Of a DNA stretch of 64,000 nt, positions 7,888-17,263 are shown piece by piece. The stretch lies in the NCBI RefSeq assembly GCF_001298465.1, contig NZ_CP012541.1, positions 1,612,001-1,676,000 on the forward strand, read 5' to 3'. The notes beneath the pieces are model-generated. The model was not told where the DNA came from. It saw nothing but the letters and a program-made list of their open reading frames with translations, and did no database searches. Both the position numbers and the translations under genes were made by a program. The stretch is from Campylobacter concisus. GTDB lineage: Bacteria; Campylobacterota; Campylobacteria; Campylobacterales; Campylobacteraceae. The first letter of the stretch is position 1. Every line of letters starts with the position of its first letter.

Positions 7888-9246
7888 TTAAATAGCTTTA
7901 AATTTCATCCATGTGCCTTTTAGGTATCTAATCGTAAAAAGCACTGCCTTTACGGCCCAGTCAGCAAACATTGCAAACCAAGTACCTATCATGCCAAGAT
8001 CAAATGTGAGCGCAAAGACATAGGCCAAGATGACTCTACAAGCAAACATACAAACTAAATTTACAATCATCGGATATTTAGCGTCCCCTGCAGCACGAAA
8101 AATAGTCGGATACGTATAGGCAAGTGGCCAAATAAGACACATAGCGATACCGTGATACCAGACGATCTGCCTTGTTAAATTTATGGCTTCGCTTGAGAGA
8201 TTATAAACAAGAAGCAATGGCTCAAGCAAAAGCAAAATTACTGCTGTGCTAAAAAGCTGCACGATGTAGATGCTTATCATTGATTTTCTTACGTAAAATT
8301 TAGCCTGATTAAAGTCGTTTGCGCCAACACACCTTGAGATAACCACACTAAGCCCTGTTCCTATCGCCATACCAGGAAGCACTTGAAACATCACGATCGT
8401 CCCGCCCACGGCATTTGCAGCGATACTTGCTGTGCCAAAGAGTGAAACAAGGCTCAAAACGATGATGCGACCCACATAAAACATCGAATTTTCAAAGCCA
8501 TAAGGTACGCCGATATTTAAAATTTTCTTGATAATCTCGTAGTCAAATTTATAGATAAAGCTCTTTCTTATGTGAAGTTTTAGCCTTACATCAAGAAGCA
8601 AATAGACTATAACAAAGCAAGCGAGCATCTTGGCTATAAGCGTACTGATGGCGATGCCTAAAATGCCTGTATGAAACGTATAAATACTAATGGCAGTTAG
8701 AAGTACATTTAATAAATTTGCAGCCACCATAATATACATAGGAAGCTTTGCGTTTGACATTGTGCGAAAGATCGCCGCAGCTGCTGCATAGACAGCCAAA
8801 AATGGCGCGGAAATGGCCGAGAAAACAAGATAGTGGCTAGCATCATGCCTTACTTGCTCTCCAATATCGCCAAAGACATAATCTAGGATAATATCTTTTA
8901 AAACTATGATAACTGCGGCGATAAAAAGGGCAAAGATAAAACTAAACCAAACAAGCTGATTTGCTGTGATTTTGGCATTGCCACTTTGTTTATTACCAAG
9001 ATACTGACTAGCAACCACTGAGCCGCCAGTAGCGATAGCAGTAAATATGCTAATAAATAGCGCCATGACAAACTCCACAAGACTAATCGCACTTACAGCG
9101 CTTTCACTAACACTTGCTGCCATTAGCGAGTTTGCAAGCCCTAGGCTATACTCTAAAAACTGCTCAACCGCAATAGGGAAAAAGAGCTTTGCAAGGTCGG
9201 CATTTGAGAAAAATTTTGTATTTTGATCTTTGATTTTGTTTACCAT
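7888..9246 (-). CDS. MATE-family efflux transporter
   Basis: 452 residues with about twelve hydrophobic helices in two homologous halves. Typical MATE segments include FPIAVEQFLEYSLGLANS in helix 1, FTAIATGGSVVASQYLG near residue 80, and GMAIGTGLSVVISRCVGAN near residue 290, the matching position in the second half. MATE proteins export cationic drugs, or flippase-like cargo, in exchange for Na+ or H+. It lies 47 bases upstream of the CsgG-like gene on the same strand and 77 bases downstream of accC, so co-transcription with either is possible. Substrate unknown. Confidence 0.9.
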   Translation of the reverse strand: MVNKIKDQNTKFFSNADLAKLFFPIAVEQFLEYSLGLANSLMAASVSESAVSAISLVEFVMALFISIFTAIATGGSVVASQYLGNKQSGNAKITANQLVWFSFIFALFIAAVIIVLKDIILDYVFGDIGEQVRHDASHYLVFSAISAPFLAVYAAAAAIFRTMSNAKLPMYIMVAANLLNVLLTAISIYTFHTGILGIAISTLIAKMLACFVIVYLLLDVRLKLHIRKSFIYKFDYEIIKKILNIGVPYGFENSMFYVGRIIVLSLVSLFGTASIAANAVGGTIVMFQVLPGMAIGTGLSVVISRCVGANDFNQAKFYVRKSMISIYIVQLFSTAVILLLLEPLLLVYNLSSEAINLTRQIVWYHGIAMCLIWPLAYTYPTIFRAAGDAKYPMIVNLVCMFACRVILAYVFALTFDLGMIGTWFAMFADWAVKAVLFTIRYLKGTWMKFKAI

Positions 9247-9323
9247 GCTTCCCCTAAGATAAACTTAAAAAATTTTAATTTTTAAGCCAAGATCTGCTTT
9301 TTGCAAATCCTGACTTAAAAATT

Positions 9324-10655
9324 TTAGTGTCTTGAAAGATAATTTGTATCGTAGTTATTGCTTAAAAAGTCTTTGTTTTCCATCATAGCGATGTGAAAAT
9401 CTTTTGTTGTTTTTATGCCATTTATTATGAGCTGATCAAGAGCTACTTTCATCTTATGAATAGCTCTATTTCTATCAGTGTCCCAAACAACGAGCTTGCC
9501 GATCATACTGTCGTAATACGGCGGTATAGAGTAGTCTTGGTAGATGTGGCTATCCATTCTAACATTGCGGCCGCCTGGGCAGACATATTTTGTGATCTTG
9601 CCAGGGCACGGAGTGAAGGTGTTTGGATCCTCGGCTGTGATCCTGCACTCTATCGCATGACCTTTTAGCTCGATGCTCTCTTGTGATGGTAGTGCCTCGC
9701 CTTCAGCCACTTTTATCATAAGCTCGATGATATCAAGTCCGCTTACCATTTCGCTCACTGTGTGCTCAACTTGAAGTCTTGTATTCATCTCGATGAAGTA
9801 AAAGTCCAAATTTTTATCAACCAAAAACTCAAACGTACCAGCTCCCTCGTAACCAATCGCTTTTGCCGCTTTTATGGCTGTTTCGTGAAGTCTCTCTCTT
9901 GTCTTTTCATCAAGCAAAATAGCTGGGCTTTCTTCGATCAGCTTTTGGTGGCGACGCTGCATCGAGCAGTCACGCTCGCCGATGTGAAGTACATTGCCAT
10001 GGCTATCGCCAATTACTTGAACTTCGATGTGGCGTGGGTTTAGGATATATTTTTCCATATACATTGTGCCATCGCCAAATGCACTCATCGCCTCGCTCTC
10101 AGCAGACCAAAATGCTTTTTCTAAATCCTCTTCACGTTCAACCACGCGCATACCACGTCCGCCACCACCTGCAGCAGCCTTTAAGATGACTGGATAGCCT
10201 ATCTTTTTAGCTAGCTCTTTTGCTGCTTTTGTGTCAGCCACGGCGCCGTCTGAGCCAGGGATGACTGGTACGCCAGCTCTTTGCATGACTTGCTTTGCCT
10301 TACTTTTATCGCTCATCAAAGCCATCGCAGCAACACTTGGTCCTATAAATTTGATCTTGTGATGTGAGCAAATTTCAACAAAATTTTGATTTTCACTTAA
10401 AAAGCCATATCCAGGGAAAATAGCGTCTGCTTCGCTGATCTCAGCTGCACTTATGATAGCTGGGATATTTAGATAGCTATCGCTTGAGCGCTCTTTGCCG
10501 ATGCAAATGGCTACGTCAGCATATTTTACGTAAAGTGCGTCTTTATCAGCGGTTGAATAGACTACAACGGCTTCTTTACCCATCTCCTTTATCGTTCGCA
10601 AAGCACGAAGGGCGATTTCGCCTCGGTTTGCGATTAAAATTCTTTTTAATTCCAT
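9324..10655 (-). CDS. accC: Acetyl-CoA carboxylase, biotin carboxylase subunit
   Basis: 443 residues, the family's normal length. It opens with KRILIANRGEIALRALR, has the ATP-grasp glycine loop AAAGGGGRGMRVV (about residues 160-172), the catalytic region HIGERDCSMQRRHQKLIEE and EMNTRLQVEHTVSE. It carboxylates the biotin of AccB with ATP and bicarbonate, the first half-reaction of malonyl-CoA synthesis. Its ATG shares one base with the accB stop (TAATG), so accB and accC are translationally coupled. Confidence 0.97.
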   Translation of the reverse strand: MELKRILIANRGEIALRALRTIKEMGKEAVVVYSTADKDALYVKYADVAICIGKERSSDSYLNIPAIISAAEISEADAIFPGYGFLSENQNFVEICSHHKIKFIGPSVAAMALMSDKSKAKQVMQRAGVPVIPGSDGAVADTKAAKELAKKIGYPVILKAAAGGGGRGMRVVEREEDLEKAFWSAESEAMSAFGDGTMYMEKYILNPRHIEVQVIGDSHGNVLHIGERDCSMQRRHQKLIEESPAILLDEKTRERLHETAIKAAKAIGYEGAGTFEFLVDKNLDFYFIEMNTRLQVEHTVSEMVSGLDIIELMIKVAEGEALPSQESIELKGHAIECRITAEDPNTFTPCPGKITKYVCPGGRNVRMDSHIYQDYSIPPYYDSMIGKLVVWDTDRNRAIHKMKVALDQLIINGIKTTKDFHIAMMENKDFLSNNYDTNYLSRH

Positions 10656-11107
10656 TAATTTTTCTCCACGCCAAATAACGGCAATCCAAACTCAACTGGC
10701 TGTCCGTCAGAGACTAGCATCTCAGTGATCTGGCAGTCAAATTCAGCCTCGATCTCGTTCATGATCTTCATAGCTTCGATTATGCCCACTACATCGCCTT
10801 TTCTCACTCTTTGACCTACTTTTACAAATGGTGCAGCGCCTGGGCTTGGAGCAGCGTAGAAAGTACCTACCATAGGAGATTTTATGCTATCTTTTGGCGA
10901 ATTTGCAGCTGGTTTTACCTCTGAGCTAACGACAACATTTACAGGTGTTGGCGCTGGAGCTGCTGCTTGTACCGCTGGCTTTGCAGGCGCGCAATAATCA
11001 GCAAATTTCTCTACCTCGACCTCAAAATCACCACTTTTTATCTTGATATGATTCATCTCCATATCATTAAAAAATTCGATAAGCTCTTTTATATCTTCTT
11101 TTTTCAT
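10655..11107 (-). CDS. accB: Biotin carboxyl carrier protein of acetyl-CoA carboxylase
   Basis: 150 residues from [15 protein letters not shown] longer upstream reading frame exists, but this ATG follows AGGAG-like AGGAGAATT spacing and matches the family start. The C-terminal lipoyl/biotinyl domain carries EAMKIMNE, whose lysine is biotinylated; a Pro/Ala-rich linker ([15 protein letters not shown]) separates it from the N-terminal segment. It shuttles carboxybiotin between AccC and the carboxyltransferase (accA and accD are not in this window). Confidence 0.96.
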   Translation of the reverse strand: MKKEDIKELIEFFNDMEMNHIKIKSGDFEVEVEKFADYCAPAKPAVQAAAPAPTPVNVVVSSEVKPAANSPKDSIKSPMVGTFYAAPSPGAAPFVKVGQRVRKGDVVGIIEAMKIMNEIEAEFDCQITEMLVSDGQPVEFGLPLFGVEKN

Positions 11108-11216
11108 AGAAAATTCTCCTAAATTTTTATATAAGCGTCTAATTGTAGCGAAAATTAGATAAAAAATTTTTTTATGAAGCAAAAACGAGAACTCAAAGTT
11201 ACTCTTTTTTGCTAAG

Positions 11217-12059
11217 TTATTTTTCAGTAATAATTATCTTAATGTCTTTAGTATCAACTAAATTTTCATCGATGATGATCTCATCTATCTTTGCTGCCCT
11301 TATCACGCCACTTTTTGGATTTTTTATACTTTTTATCGCTCCGCTTGTGCTTACATCGACACTTGAATATTCAAACGCAAGACTCGTATCCATAAAAATG
11401 CAATCTTTTACGATCAAATTTTCCACGTAACAAAGTGCTTGCAAGCTCTTTATCGTGCAGTTTATAAGCGTCACATTTTTTGAGTTCCAAGCTAGATATT
11501 CGCCTGAGATTAGGCAATTTTGCGCGGTCACGTTTTCGCAGTTCCAAAAAGCATCTTTTGAAATGAGCTTTGAGTTTGTGATATGGACATTTTTACAACT
11601 ATCAAAGCAGTAGTTTCCATCTAAATTTAGCCCATCGATCTCTAAATTTTCGCTATTTGCCCCAAAGTAATCCCCCTTTGCAAAAACATTTTTTATCCTA
11701 ACGCCCGCGCATCCCCAAAGTGTTTCACTAGCATCTGAAAAATTTACATTTTCTAGTGAAATTTGCGAGCTTTTTCTAAAGCTTTTTGGAGCGTTGATGA
11801 CCACGTCTTTGAAGCTTAAATTTGTACTGTACCACATGCCAGCTCTTGCTAGAGGCTCCAAGTATCCGCCATTTAATTTAATGTCGTTTGCGTACCAAAG
11901 TGGGTATTTGTAGGCAAAAACGCACTCATTTAGCTTTAAATTTAAGCTATGCTTTAGTGGTGACTCGCCATCTTCAAAGATACAGTTTGTAAAATTTACA
12001 CTTTTTGCCCCAAACATCGCACGCTCGCCAGTAAAAATTTCTGCATTTTTCTCTTGCAT
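11217..12059 (-). CDS. DUF3737-family right-handed beta-helix protein
   Basis: 280 residues without signal peptide or membrane segment. The start [16 protein letters not shown] and recurrent short N/C-rich rungs ([45 protein letters not shown]) fit DUF3737, predicted to be a solenoid with stacked asparagines and cysteines. Other pectate-lyase-like folds bind or cut polysaccharides, but I see no catalytic triad. It has its own position between accB and dcd; RBS AAGGACAAAA precedes the ATG. Function unknown. Confidence 0.8.
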   Translation of the reverse strand: MQEKNAEIFTGERAMFGAKSVNFTNCIFEDGESPLKHSLNLKLNECVFAYKYPLWYANDIKLNGGYLEPLARAGMWYSTNLSFKDVVINAPKSFRKSSQISLENVNFSDASETLWGCAGVRIKNVFAKGDYFGANSENLEIDGLNLDGNYCFDSCKNVHITNSKLISKDAFWNCENVTAQNCLISGEYLAWNSKNVTLINCTIKSLQALCYVENLIVKDCIFMDTSLAFEYSSVDVSTSGAIKSIKNPKSGVIRAAKIDEIIIDENLVDTKDIKIIITEK

Positions 12060-12151
12060 TTTTGTCCTTTATTAATTTTTGCTGTTAAAATTATACTAAT
12101 TTTCATCTAATTTATTCGCTTTATTAAATTTACTTTAAAGACGCAAAGCGT

Positions 12152-12157
12152 TATAAT
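12152..12157 (+). promoter_or_regulatory. -10 box of dcd
   Basis: TATAAT 22 bases before the dcd ATG, with an AT-rich periodic upstream region in place of a -35 box, as is usual for Campylobacter sigma-70 promoters. Confidence 0.55.
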
Positions 12158-12178
12158 CGCCCCAAAAAAGGAGCAAAA

Positions 12179-12739
12179 ATGGGTTTAAAATCAGACTCTT
12201 GGATAAGGAAAATGTCGGTTGAAAAGAAGATGATCGTGCCATTTGCTGAGGAGCAGGTAGGTCGCGGCGTCGTTAGCTACGGTGTTTCAAGCTATGGCTA
12301 TGATATCCGCGTGGGCGATGAGTTTAAAATTTTCACCAACATCGGCGGAACCGTGGTCGATCCGAAAAATTTTGACGAGAAAAACGTAGTAGATTTTAAG
12401 GGCGATGTCTGCATCGTGCCGCCAAATTCATTCGCTCTAGCGCGCACGATCGAGTACTTTAACATGCCAGATAACGTGCTAGCCATCTGCCTAGGCAAAA
12501 GCACATATGCAAGGTGCGGTATCATCGTAAACGTCACGCCTTTTGAGCCCGGATTTAAGGGGCACATCACGATAGAAATTTCAAACACGACGCCACTTCC
12601 TGCAAAAATTTATGCGAACGAAGGCATCGCGCAGGTGCTATTTATCGAGGGTGATGAGCCTTGCGAGGTAACTTATGCTGATAAAAACGGCAAATACCAA
12701 GCTCAAGAAGGCATCACGCTACCAAGAATTTTGAAGTGA
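12179..12739 (+). CDS. dcd: dCTP deaminase
   Basis: 186 residues, normal length. Motifs: [39 protein letters not shown] and [19 protein letters not shown], the trimeric dUTPase-fold signature of Dcd. It deaminates dCTP to dUTP, the source of dUMP for thymidylate synthesis. ATG follows AAGGAGCAAAA. Single-gene transcript by spacing (189 bases to the next gene). Confidence 0.95.
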   Translation: MGLKSDSWIRKMSVEKKMIVPFAEEQVGRGVVSYGVSSYGYDIRVGDEFKIFTNIGGTVVDPKNFDEKNVVDFKGDVCIVPPNSFALARTIEYFNMPDNVLAICLGKSTYARCGIIVNVTPFEPGFKGHITIEISNTTPLPAKIYANEGIAQVLFIEGDEPCEVTYADKNGKYQAQEGITLPRILK

Positions 12740-12862
12740 TTTTATGCCTTTGCCAAGGTCAGATTTATTGTCCGCTTTTTACAAAACTATAAACATTAAT
12801 GAAATTTTGACGAAATATAAGCTATAAAGAGCAAAGTTTCTGATGAATAAGTTACTAAAAAT

Positions 12863-12880
12863 TTGGCATAGCTTTTGCTT
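12863..12880 (+). promoter_or_regulatory. Sigma-54 (RpoN) promoter for the flagellin-glycosylation operon
   Basis: TTGGCATAGCTTTTGCTT has GG (12865-12866) and GC (12877-12878) separated by exactly 10 bases and matches TGGCA-N6-TTGC apart from two positions. It lies about 50 bases before the maf start. Sigma-54 drives middle flagellar genes in Campylobacter, so control of this operon with the flagellar cascade is plausible but inferred. Confidence 0.6.
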
Positions 12881-12928
12881 TAAATTTGGCAATTTAATAC
12901 AGTATACAAACACATTTTAAGGATATTT

Positions 12929-14899
12929 ATGTCTGATAAAAAAAACAAACTAGAGACAAAAGAAAAAAAATTAAGCGGAATAACAAATCCTATTTTTGAA
13001 AAAAATCTTCAAGCACTATTTCAACAAGATGAGGTCTTGGCAGCTAGACTTTTTGGAATGAACCTACAAACTAAATACGAAGTCATTTTAGATAAAAGTG
13101 ATCCAATATACATAAATATTATCAACAAAGAATCAAATAAAACAATATATAAAGATCCAGTTGAAGAAATTAGCAAGATGCTTATTGATATAGAAAAAAA
13201 ATACAAAAGATATCCGGGACTTTTCTTCTATGGCTTAGGTAATGGCATACTTTATAAAGCTTTGGCAAAAAATGAAACTCATAAGAAAATTATCGTTGTA
13301 GAACCAGAGCTTGAAATTATACATCTTGTTTTAAATATAATTGATATATCAAATGAATTAAAAAATGAACAAATAATTCTTTTTTATTCTGAATTTGCTA
13401 CATATGCACAGTTTTACTATCTTGTATCACATAGCGATTTAGATATATATGCTAAAACTTATAGCTTAATAATCCACTCTAACTATTATGATAATTTTGC
13501 AGATGACTATATCAAAATAAATAAAAATATAACAAGAGCCTTTTCACAAAATGTCGTCTCTCATGGAAATAGCATAGATGATCTTCTAATAGGTACAAAG
13601 CAGCATATCGAGAATTTACCTCATATGCTTACTAACTACTGCTACACAAATTTAGTTAAAAAAAGACACGGTCTTATGGATACAGCGATCATTGTCTCTA
13701 CAGGGCCAAGCCTAGACAAACAACTAGAAACGCTTAAAAAATTTGCACCTTATGTAAGCATTATAAGCGTCGATGCATCCTATCCGATACTTGCAAGAAA
13801 TGGTATAAAGCCAGATTATGTAACATCAATTGAACGAATGATACCTACTTCTACTTTTTTTGAAAAAAAACACCCTAGATTTGATGATGATATAAATTTT
13901 ATTGTAGCTTCAGTGACACACAACCAAACTGTAAAAAATATACTACCTAGACGTTTAGTGCTTACGATGAGGCCTCAACAAGAAGAAAAAATGTTTAGAC
14001 TCAACAAATATGGATATCTTGGTGTCGGACACAGTTGTGCAAATATGGCCTACCAGCTAGCGTATGTCTTAGGGCATAAAAATATTATATTTATAGGTCA
14101 AGACCTTGCTTTTGGTAAAGACGGTGCAAGTCATGCCAAAGGTCACACTATCGCTCAGCCGGACGAAAATTTATATACTATCGCCTATGGTGGCAAAGGA
14201 GAAGTAAGAACAACTTATGTATGGATGCTCTTTAAAAATCAATTTGAAAATGATATCGAGCAAGCTAAATTAGAAGATATAAAATCATATAACTGCACTG
14301 AAGGTGGAGCTAGAATAAATGGCGCCATAGAGAAACCTTTTTTAGAAGTTATAAATGAGCTTTGCAAAGGTAAAAAAGTTAAAAATTTACCAAATATCAA
14401 AAAAGATAGCGATAAAGTAGCTAACAAAAATTTGTCAAAAGCCTATGAAGTAATACGAAACAAAATAAGAGTTCAAACACAAGCTAAAGAAAAAATAGAA
14501 AAAGTATTTTTAGAACTAACGCCAAAAATTGATAATTTTATGATTTTAAGAGATAAGGGCGAAATAAACACAAAACATTTTAAAGAGCTTGTAGGAATAT
14601 CAAATAAGATAGATAAGCTTAAAAACTGCATCTCTCATAAAAAATATATGAGATATATAGAAAACATCTTTGTTATCTCGACTTATCACCAAGAGTTAGA
14701 GCTTGCCAAAGTATCAGTAGCTCCAAGTGATACAGACGAAGAAAAAACTAATAAATTAGTTGAGTGGATAGAATTTCATAAATACTGGTTATTTTCAGCG
14801 GCTGGCGGTATAAATGCAGATATAGAAACAACAAAAGAAGCCTCAAAACCTCTTATAAAAGAGCTTAAAAAACGTGGCATCTTTCCAAAAAAAGACTAA
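12929..14899 (+). CDS. maf: Motility accessory factor (Maf) flagellin glycosyltransferase
   Basis: 656 residues, normal for Maf. The central region has the DUF115/MptE-like core: TAIIVSTGPSLDKQLETL (about residues 252-269), SIISVDASYPIL, GIKPDYVTSIER, then VGHSCANMAYQLAY and IIFIGQDLAFGKDGASHAKG. Maf proteins transfer pseudaminic or legionaminic acid from the CMP-sugar to Ser/Thr of flagellin in the cytoplasm. It heads a plus-strand series whose following nine genes make such a sugar, which supports legionaminic-type substrate use here. The gap to the next gene is only 3 bases. Confidence 0.92.
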   Translation: MSDKKNKLETKEKKLSGITNPIFEKNLQALFQQDEVLAARLFGMNLQTKYEVILDKSDPIYINIINKESNKTIYKDPVEEISKMLIDIEKKYKRYPGLFFYGLGNGILYKALAKNETHKKIIVVEPELEIIHLVLNIIDISNELKNEQIILFYSEFATYAQFYYLVSHSDLDIYAKTYSLIIHSNYYDNFADDYIKINKNITRAFSQNVVSHGNSIDDLLIGTKQHIENLPHMLTNYCYTNLVKKRHGLMDTAIIVSTGPSLDKQLETLKKFAPYVSIISVDASYPILARNGIKPDYVTSIERMIPTSTFFEKKHPRFDDDINFIVASVTHNQTVKNILPRRLVLTMRPQQEEKMFRLNKYGYLGVGHSCANMAYQLAYVLGHKNIIFIGQDLAFGKDGASHAKGHTIAQPDENLYTIAYGGKGEVRTTYVWMLFKNQFENDIEQAKLEDIKSYNCTEGGARINGAIEKPFLEVINELCKGKKVKNLPNIKKDSDKVANKNLSKAYEVIRNKIRVQTQAKEKIEKVFLELTPKIDNFMILRDKGEINTKHFKELVGISNKIDKLKNCISHKKYMRYIENIFVISTYHQELELAKVSVAPSDTDEEKTNKLVEWIEFHKYWLFSAAGGINADIETTKEASKPLIKELKKRGIFPKKD

Positions 14900-14902
14900 A
14901 GC

Positions 14903-16090
14903 ATGGATATATTAAGCTTAATAGGACGCACGAAAAATCTCTTTGAAGATGACATAAAGGTACTTAGTAAAAATTTAAAAGAGATAGTCTCAAGCTCAAG
15001 CTTTCTAGTTATTGGTGGTGCTGGTTCTATCGGCTCAGCCGTGACAAAAGAAATTTTTATAAGAGATCCAAAAAAACTATATGTCGTCGATATCTCTGAA
15101 AATAATCTTGTCGAGCTAGTGCGTGACATAAGAAGCGAGTTTGGATATATAAATGGCGACTTTAAAACTTTTGCCATAGATGTCGCAAGTGCCGAGTTTG
15201 ATGCACTCTTGGCACAAAGTGGTGGATTTGACTACGTGTTAAATTTATCAGCACTAAAGCATGTTAGAAGCGAAAAAGATCCGTTTACGCTTATGAGGAT
15301 GCTCGAAACAAATATCTTTAACACCGACAAAATGCTGTCCCAAGCTTTTGATATGAAGTCAAAAAAATATTTCTGTGTCAGCACCGACAAGGCCGCAAAC
15401 CCTGTAAATTTAATGGGAGCTAGCAAGCGCATCATGGAGATGTTTGCGTTTAGGCACTCTTTAGAGATCGACATCTCGATGGCTAGATTTGCAAACGTGG
15501 CATTTAGTGACGGCTCGCTTCTTTTTGGTTTTCAAAAACGCGTAGAAAAGTCTCAGCCCATAGTCGCTCCAAACGACGTCAGGCGTTACTTTTTAACGCC
15601 AAAAGAAAGCGGCGAACTCTGCCTTTTGAGCACTATTTTTGGCGAAAATAGAGATATATTTTTCCCAAAATTAGATGAAAATTTAGATCTAATAACATTT
15701 AGTGAGATAGCCAAGCGATACTTGGCAAATTTAGGCTACGAACCATTTTTATGTGAAAATGAGGAGGAGGCCAGAAAGCTTGCGAAAGTGCTTCCAAAAG
15801 ATGGCTTTTACCCTTGCCTTTTTGCGCCTAGCGACACGACTGGAGAGAAGGACTACGAGGAGTTTTTCGTTGACGGCGAGAGACTTGACATGCAAAGACT
15901 TCAAAATATCGGCATAGTCAAAAATGATGCAAATTTTGACAGCAAAAAGCTAGAAATTTTTAAAAACAATATTTTAAATTTAAAATCAAGCTTGGCATGG
16001 AGCAAAGAGGACATTTTACGCGAAGTTTTCGAGCTTATACCAAATTTTATGCATAAAGAAACAGGAAAGTATCTCGATGAAAAAATGTGA
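14903..16090 (+). CDS. legB: Nucleotide-sugar 4,6-dehydratase of the legionaminic pathway
   Basis: 395 residues. The Rossmann glycine motif VIGGAGSIGSAVTKE is at about residues 36-50, and VSTDKAANPVNLMGASKR at about residues 158-175 holds the Asp-Lys catalytic variant seen in CapD/FlaA1/LegB-type dehydratases in place of the classical Tyr-x-x-x-Lys. LegB converts GDP-GlcNAc to the 4-keto-6-deoxy sugar. A C-terminal extension (DGERLDMQRLQNIG onwards) is usual in the Cj1319-like proteins. It overlaps legC by 14 bases. The alternative, a UDP-GlcNAc dehydratase of another pathway, is less likely given legC, legI and legG next to it. Confidence 0.85.
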   Translation: MDILSLIGRTKNLFEDDIKVLSKNLKEIVSSSSFLVIGGAGSIGSAVTKEIFIRDPKKLYVVDISENNLVELVRDIRSEFGYINGDFKTFAIDVASAEFDALLAQSGGFDYVLNLSALKHVRSEKDPFTLMRMLETNIFNTDKMLSQAFDMKSKKYFCVSTDKAANPVNLMGASKRIMEMFAFRHSLEIDISMARFANVAFSDGSLLFGFQKRVEKSQPIVAPNDVRRYFLTPKESGELCLLSTIFGENRDIFFPKLDENLDLITFSEIAKRYLANLGYEPFLCENEEEARKLAKVLPKDGFYPCLFAPSDTTGEKDYEEFFVDGERLDMQRLQNIGIVKNDANFDSKKLEIFKNNILNLKSSLAWSKEDILREVFELIPNFMHKETGKYLDEKM

Positions 16091-17228
16091 TTTTGACGAG
16101 GTTTTGAAATTTATAAAAAGCACCTTTGGCAAAGACAAAGTCCCACTTCACGAGCCTAAATTTATAGGCAATGAGAAAAAGTATCTGCTTGAATGCATCG
16201 ACTCTAGCTTTGTCTCAAGTGTTGGTAAATTTGTAGATGAGTTTGAGAGTAAGCTAGCTAAAATGGTCGGTGCTAAATTCGCAGTTGCTACGACAAATGG
16301 CACCTCAGCGCTTCATATCTGCTTAAAATTAGCTGGTGTAGAGCAAAATGACGAAGTGATTACGCAGCCAGTTACTTTTATAGCAACTTGCAATGCCATT
16401 AGCTACCTTTTTGCAAAGCCAGTTTTCGTGGACGTTGATCTTGATACACTTGGTATGTCGCCAGCATCGCTTAGTGCGTTTTTGGAGAAAAACTGCGAGC
16501 TAAAAGACGGTAAATGTGTAAATAAAACTAGCGGCAGGATAGTGCGTGCCTGCGTGCCTATGCACACTTTTGGACTGCCTTGCAAGATAGTTGAGATAGC
16601 TGAAATTTGTAAGCGTTGGAACATTGCTTTGGTAGAAGATAGTGCCGAGAGCCTTGGTAGCTACTATAAAGGCACTCATACGGGAAATTTTGGCAAGCTT
16701 GCAGCCATGAGCTTTAATGGTAATAAGATTGTCACAAGCGGAGGAGGCGGAGCTATCATCACAAACGATGAGGAGATAGCAAAACACGCTAAATTTATCA
16801 CCACAACGGCTAAGGTGCCACATCCTTTTGAATACCGCCACAGCGAGATCGGCTACAACTACCGCCTACCAAATTTAAACGCGGCCCTGCTTGTGGCTCA
16901 GCTTGAAAATTTGGAGCTATTTTTAAAGAGCAAACGCGAGCTTGCGATGATCTATAAAGAGTATTTTTCTAAATTTGATGATGTGAAATTTATAGATGAG
17001 CCAGTGGATACTAGGTCAAATTTTTGGTTAAATGCGGTGCTCTTTGAAAGCCGTGAAAAACGAGATAAGTTTTTAAAATTTAGCAACGAAAATGGCGTTT
17101 TCACACGCCCTATCTGGCAGCTTATGAATGAGCTTGATATGTTTAAGGACTGCCAAAGAGATGAGCTAAAAAATGCTAAATTTTTAAGCGATAGGATAGT
17201 AAATATCCCAAGTAGCGCAAGGGTGTAG
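16077..17228 (+). CDS. legC: LegC-family PLP-dependent sugar aminotransferase
   Basis: 383 residues of the DegT/DnrJ/EryC1 family. Visible: TNGTSALHICLKLAGV, QPVTFIATCNAI, EDSAESLGSYYKG, and SFNGNKIVTSGGGG with Lys217 as the likely pyridoxal phosphate Schiff-base lysine. It puts an amino group on C4 of the 4-keto-6-deoxy sugar made by LegB, with glutamate as donor. It overlaps legB by 14 bases and is followed after 35 bases by the formyltransferase gene. Confidence 0.9.
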   Translation: MKKCDFDEVLKFIKSTFGKDKVPLHEPKFIGNEKKYLLECIDSSFVSSVGKFVDEFESKLAKMVGAKFAVATTNGTSALHICLKLAGVEQNDEVITQPVTFIATCNAISYLFAKPVFVDVDLDTLGMSPASLSAFLEKNCELKDGKCVNKTSGRIVRACVPMHTFGLPCKIVEIAEICKRWNIALVEDSAESLGSYYKGTHTGNFGKLAAMSFNGNKIVTSGGGGAIITNDEEIAKHAKFITTTAKVPHPFEYRHSEIGYNYRLPNLNAALLVAQLENLELFLKSKRELAMIYKEYFSKFDDVKFIDEPVDTRSNFWLNAVLFESREKRDKFLKFSNENGVFTRPIWQLMNELDMFKDCQRDELKNAKFLSDRIVNIPSSARV

Positions 17229-17263
17229 CTTATGTATATGCAAAATAATACAAGGAGAGTAGT

